From positions 3,063,501 through 3,127,500 of the forward strand of contig NZ_FBXK01000005.1 of NCBI RefSeq assembly GCF_900013425.1: a stretch of 64,000 nucleotides of DNA, given 5' to 3'. Below are positions 9,901-18,017 of the stretch, in pieces (the stretch's first letter is position 1; each line of letters opens with the position of its first letter). The position numbers were made by a program, and so were the translations under genes. The notes beneath the pieces are model-generated. The model made no database searches. It was not told the origin of the DNA and was given only the letters and a program-made list of their open reading frames with translations. Origin of the DNA: Sphingobium sp. Z007 (GTDB lineage: Bacteria; Pseudomonadota; Alphaproteobacteria; Sphingomonadales; Sphingomonadaceae).

Positions 9901-10197
9901 ATGGGCAACAGCATCAAGAGCGCAGAATTTCTCATGGCGGCCCGCCTGTCGCGGGCGGCTTATGGTTCGGCGGAAGACTGTTTCGACCTGGGCGTAGCCT
10001 ATAGCTGCGGCACCGGCGACCTGCCGATCGATCTGGTCGAAGCGCATAAATGGTTCAACCTCGCGGCGCTGCGCGGCAACGAGCAGGGCCAGTCGATGCG
10101 CGCCGAAATCGCCGAGGAAATGACCGCGCGCGAAATCGCCGAAGCGCAGCGCCAGGCCCGCGCTATGATCGCCGCCAGCCAGTTGCGCGCCGCCTGA
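9901..10197 (+). CDS. Small Sel1-like repeat protein
   Basis: A 98-residue protein with a Sel1-type repeat near residues 28-58: LGVAYSCGTGDLPIDLVEAHKWFNLAA, with the usual spacing of Gly, Ala and Trp-Phe. A charged Arg/Glu/Ala-rich helix follows. I chose ATG 9901 over 9847 because AGGGGAA precedes it and the earlier 18 residues do not resemble the family. Sel1 repeats mediate protein-protein contacts. It ends exactly where the convergent GNAT gene ends. No specific partner can be named. Confidence 0.75.
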   Translation: MGNSIKSAEFLMAARLSRAAYGSAEDCFDLGVAYSCGTGDLPIDLVEAHKWFNLAALRGNEQGQSMRAEIAEEMTAREIAEAQRQARAMIAASQLRAA

Positions 10198-11331
10198 TCA
10201 GGCGCCCTTTCTGAACGGCGTCCGTTCGGCCAGCCACATCCGGTCCTGCTGAACGCCCGCGCGTTCGGCCGTCAGGAAATCGGCGATAGCCCGGCGGAAA
10301 CCCGCGTTGGGGATATAGTGCGCGGAAAAGGTAGGTTCGGGCGCATAGCCCCGCGCCAACTTGTGCCCACCTTGCGCGCCCGCTTCCACCTTGTGGAGTC
10401 CGCGCGCGATCGCCGCGTCGATCGCCTGATAATAGCATAGCTCGAAATGCAGGTTGGGCACGTCTTCGACGCAACCCCAATAGCGCCCGTACAGCGTATC
10501 CGCGCCGATCAGGTTGAGCGCGCCCGCGATCGCCCGCCCGTCGCGCAACGCCAGGATCAGCAGCGTCCGCTCGCCCATCGTCTCGCCCAGGATCGAGAAG
10601 AAGGCGCGGGTCAGATAGGGCTGCCCCCATTTGCGCGCGCCGGTATCCTGGTAAAATTCCCAGAAAATATCCCAATGCGCCTCTGTCAGGTCGCGGCCGG
10701 TCAGATGGACGATCTCCAGCCCCTCGACCGCGCGCGCCCGTTCCTTGCGGATATTCTTGCGCTTCTCGCTCGACAGGTCGGCCAGGAAGTCAGTAAAGCC
10801 GCCATAGCCGCGATTGGTCCAGTGAAACTGGCTGTCCTCCCGGATCAGCCAGCCCGCCGCCTCGAACAGCGGCACCTGCTGCGGCGCGACGAACGTCGCA
10901 TGGGCCGACGACAGGCCGTTGCGCTCCACCAGCGTCTCGATCCCCGCGATCAGGGCGGGGGCCATAGTGTCGTCGCGCAGCAGCAGGCGGGGGCCAGGGA
11001 CAGGGGAGAAAGGCGCGGCGATCTGGATCTTGGGATAATAACGCCCGCCCGCTCGCTCCCAAGCGTCGGCCCAACTATGGTCGAACACATATTCGCCCTG
11101 GCTGTGGCTCTTGCCATAGGCCGGCGCGGCCGCCGCGATGCGGCCGTCCGGTCCGTCCACCACGATCGGCAGCGGTTGCCAGCCAGTGCCTTCGCCGACG
11201 CTGCCGGATCGCTCCAGGGCGAAAAGAAAATCCCAAGATATGAATGGGTTATCACATCCTGCGCAAGCATCCCACTGCTCCCGATCAAAATCCGCAACCC
11301 CCGATGCGACCCGCGCCACGACTTCAGTCAT
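10198..11331 (-). CDS. GNAT family N-acetyltransferase (COG3146-type)
   Basis: A protein of about 377 residues of the COG3146/DUF482 type, a double-GNAT family related to FemAB-like and peptidogalycan recognition proteins. Visible family features are NPFISWDFLFALE near the start, FTDFLADLSSEKRKNIRKERA in the middle, and YRYWGC/HFELCYYQAI toward the C-terminus. ATG 11331 (or 11337) overlaps the end of the GDPD gene by a few bases, so translation is likely coupled. It is last in a five-gene minus-strand operon. The acceptor substrate is unknown. Confidence 0.8.
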   Translation of the reverse strand: MTEVVARVASGVADFDREQWDACAGCDNPFISWDFLFALERSGSVGEGTGWQPLPIVVDGPDGRIAAAAPAYGKSHSQGEYVFDHSWADAWERAGGRYYPKIQIAAPFSPVPGPRLLLRDDTMAPALIAGIETLVERNGLSSAHATFVAPQQVPLFEAAGWLIREDSQFHWTNRGYGGFTDFLADLSSEKRKNIRKERARAVEGLEIVHLTGRDLTEAHWDIFWEFYQDTGARKWGQPYLTRAFFSILGETMGERTLLILALRDGRAIAGALNLIGADTLYGRYWGCVEDVPNLHFELCYYQAIDAAIARGLHKVEAGAQGGHKLARGYAPEPTFSAHYIPNAGFRRAIADFLTAERAGVQQDRMWLAERTPFRKGA

Positions 11332-12043
11332 GGGCATGATCGAAGATGATCTGGTCGGCATGGGCGGCGGCCCGCGCGCGATCGGCGGCGCTGCGCACGG
11401 TCCATGTCAGCACGGGCAGTCCTCTTGCGCGAAAGCGGCGGGACAGGCGGGAAGGCAGGTCGCGTATATCACAGGCCAGAAAATCGGGTTTCGACAGCCA
11501 AAGCGCAAGGGCGCGTTCGATGCCGCCGCGAATCCGCCCCTTGCCCTGCTGCGTCACGACAAGGCCGTACAACTGTCCAACTCCCTGTCGCACGAACCAG
11601 CGTATCGCCCACGGATTGAACGACATGACCGCGACCGCTGCATCGGGCCATGCAGCCAGGTCGCGCGCCACCGCTGCGCAGACGCGCCGGACATGCCGCC
11701 CCTCCGCCTTGATCTCGACCAGCAACGGCACTTGGCCCTCGCACCGCGCCAGCAGCGCTGACAGGCGCGGGATCGCGCCGCCATCGGGCAGGGTGAGACG
11801 GTCAAGCGCCACGGCATCCAGCGCCGCGACCGCTTCGTCCCGCCCCGCCATCCGCATCAATGTCGCATCGTGAAAGACAAAGGCGACGCCATCCCGGCTC
11901 GCCCAGACATCACATTCGATGCCATAGCCTGCGGCGATGGCGGCATCGAACGCTGCCATCCCATTCTCGCTCACGCCGCCGCCATGTAATCCACGATGGG
12001 CGAAAGGGCGACCGGTCGGAAAATCAAGCCTGCGCTTTGACAA
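11324..12043 (-). CDS. Glycerophosphodiester phosphodiesterase
   Basis: A protein of about 239 residues of the GDPD (PI-PLC-like TIM barrel) family, which cleaves glycerophosphodiesters to glycerol-3-phosphate and an alcohol. FAHRGLHGG near the start holds the first catalytic His-Arg, followed by IECDVWASRDG (metal-binding Glu/Asp) and FVFHDATLMRM (second catalytic His). LLVEIKAEG supplies another acidic ligand. No ATG lies upstream of the HRG motif without entering ridA deeply; TTG 12043 gives a 20-base overlap with ridA and is the best available start. No secretion signal is seen. Confidence 0.82.
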   Translation of the reverse strand: MSKRRLDFPTGRPFAHRGLHGGGVSENGMAAFDAAIAAGYGIECDVWASRDGVAFVFHDATLMRMAGRDEAVAALDAVALDRLTLPDGGAIPRLSALLARCEGQVPLLVEIKAEGRHVRRVCAAVARDLAAWPDAAVAVMSFNPWAIRWFVRQGVGQLYGLVVTQQGKGRIRGGIERALALWLSKPDFLACDIRDLPSRLSRRFRARGLPVLTWTVRSAADRARAAAHADQIIFDHAHD

Positions 12044-12488
12044 GCACGACCGCGTCGATCTCGACCACCGCGCCCAGCGGCAGCACTGGCACGCCGACCG
12101 CGCTGCGCGCATGTTTGCCCGCTTCGCCGAACACTTCGACCATCAGTTCCGACGCGCCATTGGCGACCTTGGGCTGGTCGGTGAAGGTCGGCGCGCTGGC
12201 GATGAACGCGCCCAGCTTCACGATCCGCTCAACCCGGTCGAGCGATCCCAGCGCCGACTTCATCTGGGCGATGAGGTTCAGCCCGCAGACGCGGGCGGCG
12301 GCGACGCCATAGTCCAGGTCGCGGTCTTCACCCAGCCGACCGGTCATCAGCCCGTCGGGGGCCAGCGCGATCTGGCCGGAAATATGCAGCAGGCCGCCCG
12401 CTTCGACCGCCGCGACATAGGCGGCGACAGGGGCGGCGGCTTGGGGCAGCGTAATCCCCAGTTCGGTCAGGCGGGCGTCTATGCTCAT
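12024..12488 (-). CDS. RidA family protein (YjgF/YER057c/UK114)
   Basis: A 154-residue RidA-like protein. Canonical RidA hydrolyses reactive enamine/imine intermediates released by PLP enzymes. Features are GLLHISGQIALAPDG near residues 30-45 and KSALGSLDRVERIVKLGAFIASAP in the middle, typical of the longer YjgH/RidA subgroup. AAGGAG stands before ATG 12488, which itself overlaps the stop of the upstream HAD gene by four bases. The catalytic Arg of archetypal RidA is not obvious, so deaminase activity is uncertain. Confidence 0.85.
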   Translation of the reverse strand: MSIDARLTELGITLPQAAAPVAAYVAAVEAGGLLHISGQIALAPDGLMTGRLGEDRDLDYGVAAARVCGLNLIAQMKSALGSLDRVERIVKLGAFIASAPTFTDQPKVANGASELMVEVFGEAGKHARSAVGVPVLPLGAVVEIDAVVLVKAQA

Positions 12489-13141
12489 GCGGTAGCTCCT
12501 TGGCTTGCGTCTATATCGGCGGGGGCCGGCCCCTCGGCCAGCCTGTCCCTGATCCATTGTTCGGCGGCCACCCAATTGTCGATCCGGGCATGGGCGTGGG
12601 TGGCGTCGGCCACGTTTCCGGCGATGGCCGGTTCGCCGACCATATGCAGCCGCCACACGCCCGGCGCATGGATGGCGACGGATTTATGATGTTCGGCCAG
12701 ATCGTCTATAAACAGGGCGACGCTGGCCTCCCTCTCCGCCACGATCTTGGCCAGCGGCGGCCCTTTGCCGCCCTGGTTCCAATGGACCGGCAGGGTCAAG
12801 CCATGGGTCGCCAGTTGCGCGGATCGCGCCTGCTGGTGCCGCTCGGTAATATTGGTCAGCACGACGATGTCGGCGACGTTAGACAGTCGCTGCAACGCCT
12901 CCACCGCGCCCGCGATCGGCGTCTGCCGGTGCATTTCCGTCTCGAAAAAGCCCAGCAGCAACTCCCATACCAGTGCCCGCTCGACCACTGCGCCGCTATC
13001 CTTGTGCCGCAGCGCTTCGGCAAAGCCGCGGTCATGCATGTCGAAATGCACGTCATGCACCTCATTCAGCCAGGCGCGAAACGGCACGACCATGTGCAAC
13101 AGCACCTCGTCGCAATCAGTGATGATCAGCGGGCGGGTCAT
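12485..13141 (-). CDS. HAD-superfamily hydrolase
   Basis: A 218-residue protein with the HAD motif I Asp9-x-Asp11 in IITDCDEVLL. A long cap region follows, then motif II in VVLTNITERH and a late acidic pair in VALFIDDLAEHH. It is probably a phosphatase of the phosphoglycolate-like group, but the second HAD motif is atypical and the substrate cannot be named. It overlaps DUF3572 upstream and ridA downstream by four bases each. The pairing with ridA suggests a metabolite-repair role, which is inference. Confidence 0.8.
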   Translation of the reverse strand: MTRPLIITDCDEVLLHMVVPFRAWLNEVHDVHFDMHDRGFAEALRHKDSGAVVERALVWELLLGFFETEMHRQTPIAGAVEALQRLSNVADIVVLTNITERHQQARSAQLATHGLTLPVHWNQGGKGPPLAKIVAEREASVALFIDDLAEHHKSVAIHAPGVWRLHMVGEPAIAGNVADATHAHARIDNWVAAEQWIRDRLAEGPAPADIDASQGATA

Positions 13142-13425
13142 GGGTTCAATCTCTCCTGCGCCGCGATCAGCGCGGCGGGTGTGGTGTCGATCGCCTGCGC
13201 GCAGGCGATCAGGTCCGGCTCATGATCGGCCAGAAAGGCCAGCACTGCGCTCAATATGGCGGGATCATCGATGCCGGCGCGCAACGTATCGACGTCGAGG
13301 CCCGTCAGCGCCAGCAACCGGTCCGCCCGCTGTCCATCGCCCAGCGTCCACACCAGCGCCATCAGCCCCAAAGTGGCGGAATCGGAACTGCTGTCCGGCT
13401 TGCCATTATCTGTATCCGGTCGCAT
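13138..13425 (-). CDS. DUF3572 family protein
   Basis: A 95-residue protein matching the DUF3572 pattern: ATLGLMALVWTLGDGQRADRLLALTGLD, then AILSAVLAFLADHEPDLIACAQAI and a short tail ending in AAQERLNP. The function is unknown. It is widespread in alphaproteobacteria, usually next to divK, as here (divergent, 65 bases apart). ATG 13425 is chosen because the further upstream in-frame residues are not conserved in type and would run into the divK start. First gene of the five-gene operon. Confidence 0.82.
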   Translation of the reverse strand: MRPDTDNGKPDSSSDSATLGLMALVWTLGDGQRADRLLALTGLDVDTLRAGIDDPAILSAVLAFLADHEPDLIACAQAIDTTPAALIAAQERLNP

Positions 13426-13490
13426 GATTGGCTTTCTGGGCGGGGTGGGTGTAGTGCGCTCCCAATGCATTTTCGGACCGCGGGTGACTG

Positions 13491-13853
13491 GTGGCAAAGC
13501 GCGTGCTCGTTGTCGAGGACAACGAACTCAATCTCAAACTTTTTTGCGACCTGCTGCGCGCGCACGGGCATGAGGTGTTGCCGCTGCGCGACGGCCGCGA
13601 CGTGCTGGCGCAGGCGCAGGCCTTCCTGCCCGACCTTGTCATCACCGACATCCATCTGCCCCATGTCAGCGGCCTCGACCTGATCGTCTCGCTCAAGGCT
13701 GATGATCGCCTGTCCGCCGTCCCGATCATGGCGGTCACCGCCTATGCCGGGCATGGCGACGAAGATCGGATTCGCGCCGCGGGCGCCCAGGCCTATGTGT
13801 CGAAGCCGATCTCCGTGTTGCGCTTCGTCGAGCAGGTGAACGCCCTGCTGTAA
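13491..13853 (+). CDS. divK: DivK-like single-domain response regulator
   Basis: A 120-residue stand-alone receiver domain. The phosphoacceptor Asp53 lies in ITDIHLPHVSG, with Glu9/Asp10 in VVEDNE, Thr83 in AVTAYA and Lys105 in VSKPI. In Caulobacter, DivK passes phosphate signals from DivJ/PleC toward CtrA control of the cell cycle. The start is GTG; no better start exists. There is no pleD gene downstream, unlike Caulobacter. The exact role here is inferred from family and from its DUF3572/rpmG neighbourhood. Confidence 0.85.
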   Translation: MAKRVLVVEDNELNLKLFCDLLRAHGHEVLPLRDGRDVLAQAQAFLPDLVITDIHLPHVSGLDLIVSLKADDRLSAVPIMAVTAYAGHGDEDRIRAAGAQAYVSKPISVLRFVEQVNALL

Positions 13854-13878
13854 CGCGTCCGACGGCCTCGTCACGGCA

Positions 13879-13942
13879 CTGTCATATCCTTTTCATGCTC
13901 ACGACTTCGTTTCGAAGCCTTGCCGTCATCCCGCTCTGTCAC
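13879..13942 (+). promoter_or_regulatory. Pho-box-like direct repeats
   Basis: CTGTCAT at 13879-13885 is followed 11 bases later by TTTTCAT at 13890-13896, the period of a Pho box. Two more copies, CCGTCAT (13923-13929) and CTGTCAC (13936-13942), lie 13 bases apart further down. All are upstream of the PhoX-family gene, which in many bacteria is controlled by PhoB. Confidence 0.5.
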
Positions 13943-14005
13943 CTCGCTGCCCTAAGGGCGCGGTGTTCCGCCGACAGCCCTGCGAACACTACAGGGGTAG
14001 AATCC

Positions 14006-15874
14006 ATGTCTCATCTGACCGACGAGGCGCGCGCGCCATATCGCGCCGCGCAGCCCACCATCGATATGGGCGACCAGAGCCTGGAGGCGATCATCGCCGC
14101 CAATCCGGGCCGCCGCTCCGTGCTGAAGAACGGCCTGCTCGGCCTGTCGATCCTGCCTATGCTCGGCACGCTGGCCGCCTGTGGCGACGACGATGACGAT
14201 TCGAGCACGCCCACCCCTACGCCGACCCCCCCGCCCACCCCGGCGCCCAGCTACAGCATCAGCTTCGCGCCTGTCGCCGCCAACATGAACGACACCGTGA
14301 CCGTGCCCAACGGCTATACCGTCGATGTTCTGCTCAAGGCTGGCGACTCGGTCGAAACCGGCACCCCTTATTCGGGCAGCTTCCCGACGGCGGCCGTTGC
14401 CGAAAAATGGGCCGGCGGCAACCATGACGGCATGGAATATTATGAACTGTCCGGGACCGACGCGAATGGCGGCGGTCTGCTGGCGATCAATTTCGAACTG
14501 CCCGACTTTAACATCCTGTTCGCCAACGGTCAGCCCGATCCTGTCACCGCGACGGCCGAACAGCGTGCCATCGCCCTTTCGGCCGTGGGCGTTGGCGTCG
14601 TCGAAATCGCCAAGGGTGCCGACGGCAAGTGGGGCGTCAAGGCCGGTTCTAAATATAACAAGCGCTACACCGGCAACAGCATCTACCGCGCCAGCGGCCG
14701 CGCCGCCGGCCTGCTCTCGACGTCGATCAAGGGCACGCTGAACAATTGCTCGTCGGGCCGGACCCCCTGGGGCACCTATCTGACCTGTGAGGAATCGACC
14801 GAAAACTATCTCGATCCGTCGCAGCCTGAAGAAAATTACGGCTGGGTGGTCGAAATCGACCCCTATCAGGAACTGGACGCTGCGACCAAGCGCACCGAGC
14901 TTGGCCGTTTCGACCATGAAAACACCGCCTATATGGCTGACAGCAACAGCCGCGTCGCTTTCTACATGGGCCATGACGGTACGCCGGGCTGCATATACAA
15001 ATTCGTCTGCGACCGTGCTTTCAGCAGTAGCAACCGCGCCCAGAACCGCGACATGCTCGACCATGGCACCCTCTATGTCGCGCGCTTCAACGCGGATGGC
15101 ACCGGGGAATGGCGCGCTCTGGTGCAGGGTCAGAACGGCCTTGTCGTCGGTGCGACCGATCCCGGCAATGTCAGCCAGAGCGTGACCCCGCCCGCCCCCG
15201 TAAAGGTCGACTTCAACAACCAGGCGGACGTATTGATCAACACCATCTCGGCCGCCCGCGTCGCTGGCGGCACGGTCATGGACCGTCCAGAATGGATCAC
15301 GGTCGCGCCTGATAACAGCGCCGTCTTCGTGACGCTGACCAACAACAGCAGCCGCCGCGTTACAGACGCCGCCAACCCGCGCACGGTCAACCGCCACGGC
15401 CACATCATCAAGTTCAAGGAAGAGGGCAATTCGCCGCTCGCCATGAAGTTCAGCTGGGAAATCTTCCTGCTGGCGGGTGATCCGAAACTGGCCGGCTTTG
15501 GCGACAAGCTGGAAGGCAATATCAACGGCGACACCTTCTCCAGCCCAGACGGCATCCGCATCGACCCCAAGGGCCGTCTATGGGTCCAGACCGATCACAG
15601 CGTTCCCGGTTCGTCCGGCGATCCGGCGCGCACGATCGAGGATATCTTTGGCCAGAACGCGATGTTCTACATCGACCAGACCACCAAGAAGTCGTCGCGC
15701 TTCCTGGTCGGGCCAAAGGGCTGCGAGATCACCGGCCTTGCCTATACGCCGGACCTCAAGACCTTCTTCGTGAATATCCAGCATCCCACCGGCAACTGGC
15801 CGGTGTCGGGTCAGCAGCCGCGCTCCTCGACCATCGTCGTGCGCCGCACCGACAGCCAGCCCGTGGGCAACTAA
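14006..15874 (+). CDS. PhoX/DUF839 family protein, Tat-exported
   Basis: A 622-residue protein of the DUF839 family, which includes the calcium-dependent alkaline phosphatase PhoX. A twin-arginine signal RRSVLK (Arg36-Arg37) is followed by a hydrophobic stretch and LAAC, with Cys59 as possible lipid attachment, then a run of Asp and a Thr/Pro linker. The family core shows NCSSGRTPWGTYLTCEE near residue 247, and FSSPDGIRIDPKGRLWVQTD and GCEITGLAYTPD near the end. ATG 14006 follows AGGGGTAG. Pho-box-like repeats lie upstream. Phosphatase activity is likely but not proven for every DUF839 member. Confidence 0.85.
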   Translation: MSHLTDEARAPYRAAQPTIDMGDQSLEAIIAANPGRRSVLKNGLLGLSILPMLGTLAACGDDDDDSSTPTPTPTPPPTPAPSYSISFAPVAANMNDTVTVPNGYTVDVLLKAGDSVETGTPYSGSFPTAAVAEKWAGGNHDGMEYYELSGTDANGGGLLAINFELPDFNILFANGQPDPVTATAEQRAIALSAVGVGVVEIAKGADGKWGVKAGSKYNKRYTGNSIYRASGRAAGLLSTSIKGTLNNCSSGRTPWGTYLTCEESTENYLDPSQPEENYGWVVEIDPYQELDAATKRTELGRFDHENTAYMADSNSRVAFYMGHDGTPGCIYKFVCDRAFSSSNRAQNRDMLDHGTLYVARFNADGTGEWRALVQGQNGLVVGATDPGNVSQSVTPPAPVKVDFNNQADVLINTISAARVAGGTVMDRPEWITVAPDNSAVFVTLTNNSSRRVTDAANPRTVNRHGHIIKFKEEGNSPLAMKFSWEIFLLAGDPKLAGFGDKLEGNINGDTFSSPDGIRIDPKGRLWVQTDHSVPGSSGDPARTIEDIFGQNAMFYIDQTTKKSSRFLVGPKGCEITGLAYTPDLKTFFVNIQHPTGNWPVSGQQPRSSTIVVRRTDSQPVGN

Positions 15875-15882
15875 TCACGACC

Positions 15883-15931
15883 AAATTCCCCTCCCGCTCG
15901 CGGGCGGGGGGGGGGTAGGGGAGGGCCTGTC
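15883..15931. repeat. REP-like GC-rich element with a run of ten G
   Basis: CCCCTCCCGCTCGCGGGCGGG runs into ten G residues (15906-15915) and then TAGGGGAGGG. The pattern resembles short palindromic CCTCCCGC/GCGGGAGG repeats seen between genes in many alphaproteobacteria. The G-run would be slip-prone. Confidence 0.4.
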
Positions 15932-15960
15932 ATGGTCCTCCCTTTTTCGTCTAACGCAGC

Positions 15961-16006
15961 AACAGGAAAAGGCCCGCTCCCACAAGGGGACGGGCCTTTT
16001 CCTGTT
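15961..16006. terminator. Bidirectional terminator between phoX-like gene and rpmG
   Basis: AACAGGAAAAGGCCCG and CGGGCCTTTTCCTGTT form a perfect 16-bp stem around a 14-base loop. It separates the convergent PhoX-family gene and rpmG. The A-rich and T-rich arms suit both directions. Confidence 0.85.
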
Positions 16007-16052
16007 TCGAAAACCGAAAGATCAAGCGCGCGGGCAGGAAGCCCGCAGCGGC

Positions 16053-16220
16053 TTACTTGATCTTGGCTTCCTTGAATTCGACATGCTTGCGCACGACCGG
16101 GTCGTACTTGCGGAAGCTGAACTTCTCGGTCTTGGTGCGCGGGTTCTTCTTCGTGACGTAGAAGAAGCCAGTGTCAGCCGTGCTGACGAGACGAATCTTG
16201 ACGGTTGCCGGCTTGGCCAT
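16053..16220 (-). CDS. rpmG: 50S ribosomal protein L33
   Basis: A 55-residue ribosomal protein with the L33 pattern: [26 protein letters not shown], then [21 protein letters not shown]. The Cys pairs of zinc-binding L33 are absent, so this is the C-minus form. I chose ATG 16220, not the longer frame that starts at 16331, because L33 always begins MAK... It is separated from the PhoX-family gene by a shared terminator. Confidence 0.97.
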   Translation of the reverse strand: MAKPATVKIRLVSTADTGFFYVTKKNPRTKTEKFSFRKYDPVVRKHVEFKEAKIK

Positions 16221-16419
16221 GGCCCTATTCCCTGGTCGTAATTGCGTAAAAAGATAGAGCGGCCCCTGCGGACCGCCCCGTTTCAGCCGTGGCCCTTGGG
16301 GCAGATTCGGCTCCATGTCAAGGCTGGGCATCCTATCGGGTGCCCCGACCTGCGCCCTTTACACGCCTTTAACCAATCCGGCGCATGATCGCTTGCGGGG
16401 CGATAAGACGGGGGTTCCC

Positions 16420-16749
16420 ATGCGACATGATCCGATGCTGGCCATATTGGCGGACCTGATGCGCAGGGTCGACGGGCTGGCGAACCAGCGCGGCCATCTG
16501 TCGGTGCCGCGCCTGCACGACGAACTCGACCAGATTCGCCATATCGCGCGCGCCTTTCGTCTCGACACCGTTGAAGGATTGGCCAGCACGCTCGAATCGG
16601 CGCTGTCGCTCCATGGCCTTGGTCCGATCGTCCTTTCCTATCTCGACCTGATGCGTGATGCCATCGCCCAGGATATGCCGGTGACGGATATCGTGTCGAT
16701 GCTCCCGCAGGCGATACCGTCCGCCACCGTCCACGCCCTGCGCGCCTGA
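16420..16749 (+). CDS. Small protein of unknown function
   Basis: A 109-residue, probably cytoplasmic protein that I do not recognise. It starts MRHDPMLAILADLMRRVDG and is mostly helical in composition, with alternating hydrophobic and charged residues and no membrane segment or Cys cluster. ATG 16420 is the most plausible start; an earlier in-frame ATG at 16315 would run antisense over the rpmG leader. It ends 12 bases before the GDT1-family gene, so the two may be co-transcribed. Confidence 0.6.
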   Translation: MRHDPMLAILADLMRRVDGLANQRGHLSVPRLHDELDQIRHIARAFRLDTVEGLASTLESALSLHGLGPIVLSYLDLMRDAIAQDMPVTDIVSMLPQAIPSATVHALRA

Positions 16750-16761
16750 TTCGCGCCGCCG

Positions 16762-17328
16762 ATGGACGCCCTGCTGATCGCCCTGCTCGGCTGCCTGCTC
16801 GGCGAAATCGGCGACAAGAGCCAATTGCTCGTCCTTGCGCTCGCCACCCGCTACAATCGCAACGGCGCGGTCATCGCCGGCATCGTCGTCGCGGCTGCCG
16901 CCAACGCCGTCATCTCCGCGTTTGCCGGCGCCTGGATCGGGCCGATGCTCGGCGCGGACGCCCGGCTGCTCTTCATGGCGCTGTCCGTCGTCTTTCTGGG
17001 CGCAGGCCTGTTCTGGTCGCCCTCCGCGCCTGATCCGCTCGCCGGCTGGCCGACCGGCGCGTTCCTGACCACCGCGCTCGGCCTCTTCATCCTGGGCTTT
17101 GGTGACGGCCCGCAATTCCTGATCCTGGGGGTCGCCACCCGGACCGCCGATCCGATGCTGGCCGGCATCGGCGGCACGATCGGCGTCATTGCCGCGCTGG
17201 TCCCGGTCGTGCTGCTGCGCGACCGCATCCTGGCGGTGCTGCCATTGCGGGCGATCCGCTGGACTGGCGGCGCGCTGCTGCTGCTGGCGGGCGGCGTGAT
17301 GGCGCTGGTTGCGACCGGTCTGGTCTGA
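16762..17328 (+). CDS. TMEM165/GDT1 family membrane transporter
   Basis: A 188-residue protein with about six hydrophobic helices in two homologous halves. GDT1 proteins exchange Ca2+/Mn2+ for H+ using a Glu-x-Gly-Asp-Lys-Ser/Thr motif in each half. The first half has it intact (EIGDKS, Glu15 to Ser20). The second half has GFGDGPQF near residues 112-119, so the Glu and Lys are replaced. Function as a manganese or calcium exporter is therefore likely but altered. No Mn-responsive leader is visible upstream. Confidence 0.8.
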   Translation: MDALLIALLGCLLGEIGDKSQLLVLALATRYNRNGAVIAGIVVAAAANAVISAFAGAWIGPMLGADARLLFMALSVVFLGAGLFWSPSAPDPLAGWPTGAFLTTALGLFILGFGDGPQFLILGVATRTADPMLAGIGGTIGVIAALVPVVLLRDRILAVLPLRAIRWTGGALLLLAGGVMALVATGLV

Positions 17329-17438
17329 TCGACCCGCTCCATCAGGCTGATCGGATATTCCGCCCGTAAAAAATTGGCACCATCTGCGCGCCCGATCATT
17401 ATATATCCGAAATCATTTTTCGAACAGGAGCACAGTGC

Positions 17439-17930
17439 ATGACCGCGCCCGATCTGAAGACCCCGACCGACCTTAAAAGCAATGCGACCAAGTCCGTGGC
17501 CGACGCGCTCAACGGCGCGCTGGCGGACAGCTATGCGCTGTATCTCAAGACCAAGAATTTCCACTGGCATGTCTCCGGCCCGCACTTCCGCGACTATCAT
17601 CTGATGTTCGATGAGCAGGCGACGGAAATCCTGGGCACGACCGACCTGATCGCCGAACGCGTGCGCAAGACCGGCAACACCAGCCTGCGTTCGATCGGCG
17701 ACATTTCCCGCCACCAGACGATCAAGGACAATGACGCGGAATTTGTCAGCCCCGCCGACATGCTTAAGGAATTGCGCGACGACAATCTGTCGCTGGTCGA
17801 AACCTTCCGCGCGGTAAAGGCCGCCGCCACCGAAGCCGGTGACAACGCGACCGAAGGCATTGTCGATGACTGGACCGACCAGGCCGAACAGCGCGCCTGG
17901 TTCCTATTCGAAGCGGCCCGCGGCGCCTAA
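17439..17930 (+). CDS. dps: Dps family ferritin-like DNA-binding protein
   Basis: A 163-residue Dps protein, which stores iron by oxidising Fe2+ with peroxide and can coat DNA in stationary phase. The inter-subunit ferroxidase region is visible as KTKNFHWHVSGPHFRDYHLMFDEQ (His42/His44, Asp58 and the following Glu). The N-terminus is Lys-poor, so DNA binding is not assured. ACAGGAG precedes ATG 17439. A terminator follows at 17952-17985. Upstream AT-rich DNA probably holds the promoter. Confidence 0.93.
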   Translation: MTAPDLKTPTDLKSNATKSVADALNGALADSYALYLKTKNFHWHVSGPHFRDYHLMFDEQATEILGTTDLIAERVRKTGNTSLRSIGDISRHQTIKDNDAEFVSPADMLKELRDDNLSLVETFRAVKAAATEAGDNATEGIVDDWTDQAEQRAWFLFEAARGA

Positions 17931-17951
17931 GCCGCCACGGAAACGCCATAC

Positions 17952-17985
17952 AAAAAGCCCGCCGGTGCGAACCGGCGGGCTTTTT
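17952..17985 (+). terminator. Rho-independent terminator after dps
   Basis: AAAAAGCCCGCCGGT and ACCGGCGGGCTTTTT pair perfectly around a four-base loop. It serves dps and could also serve the convergent GreA/GreB gene. Confidence 0.9.
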
Positions 17986-18017
17986 ATTACAACGAACGGA
18001 AACGGGTCGAGTGAATG

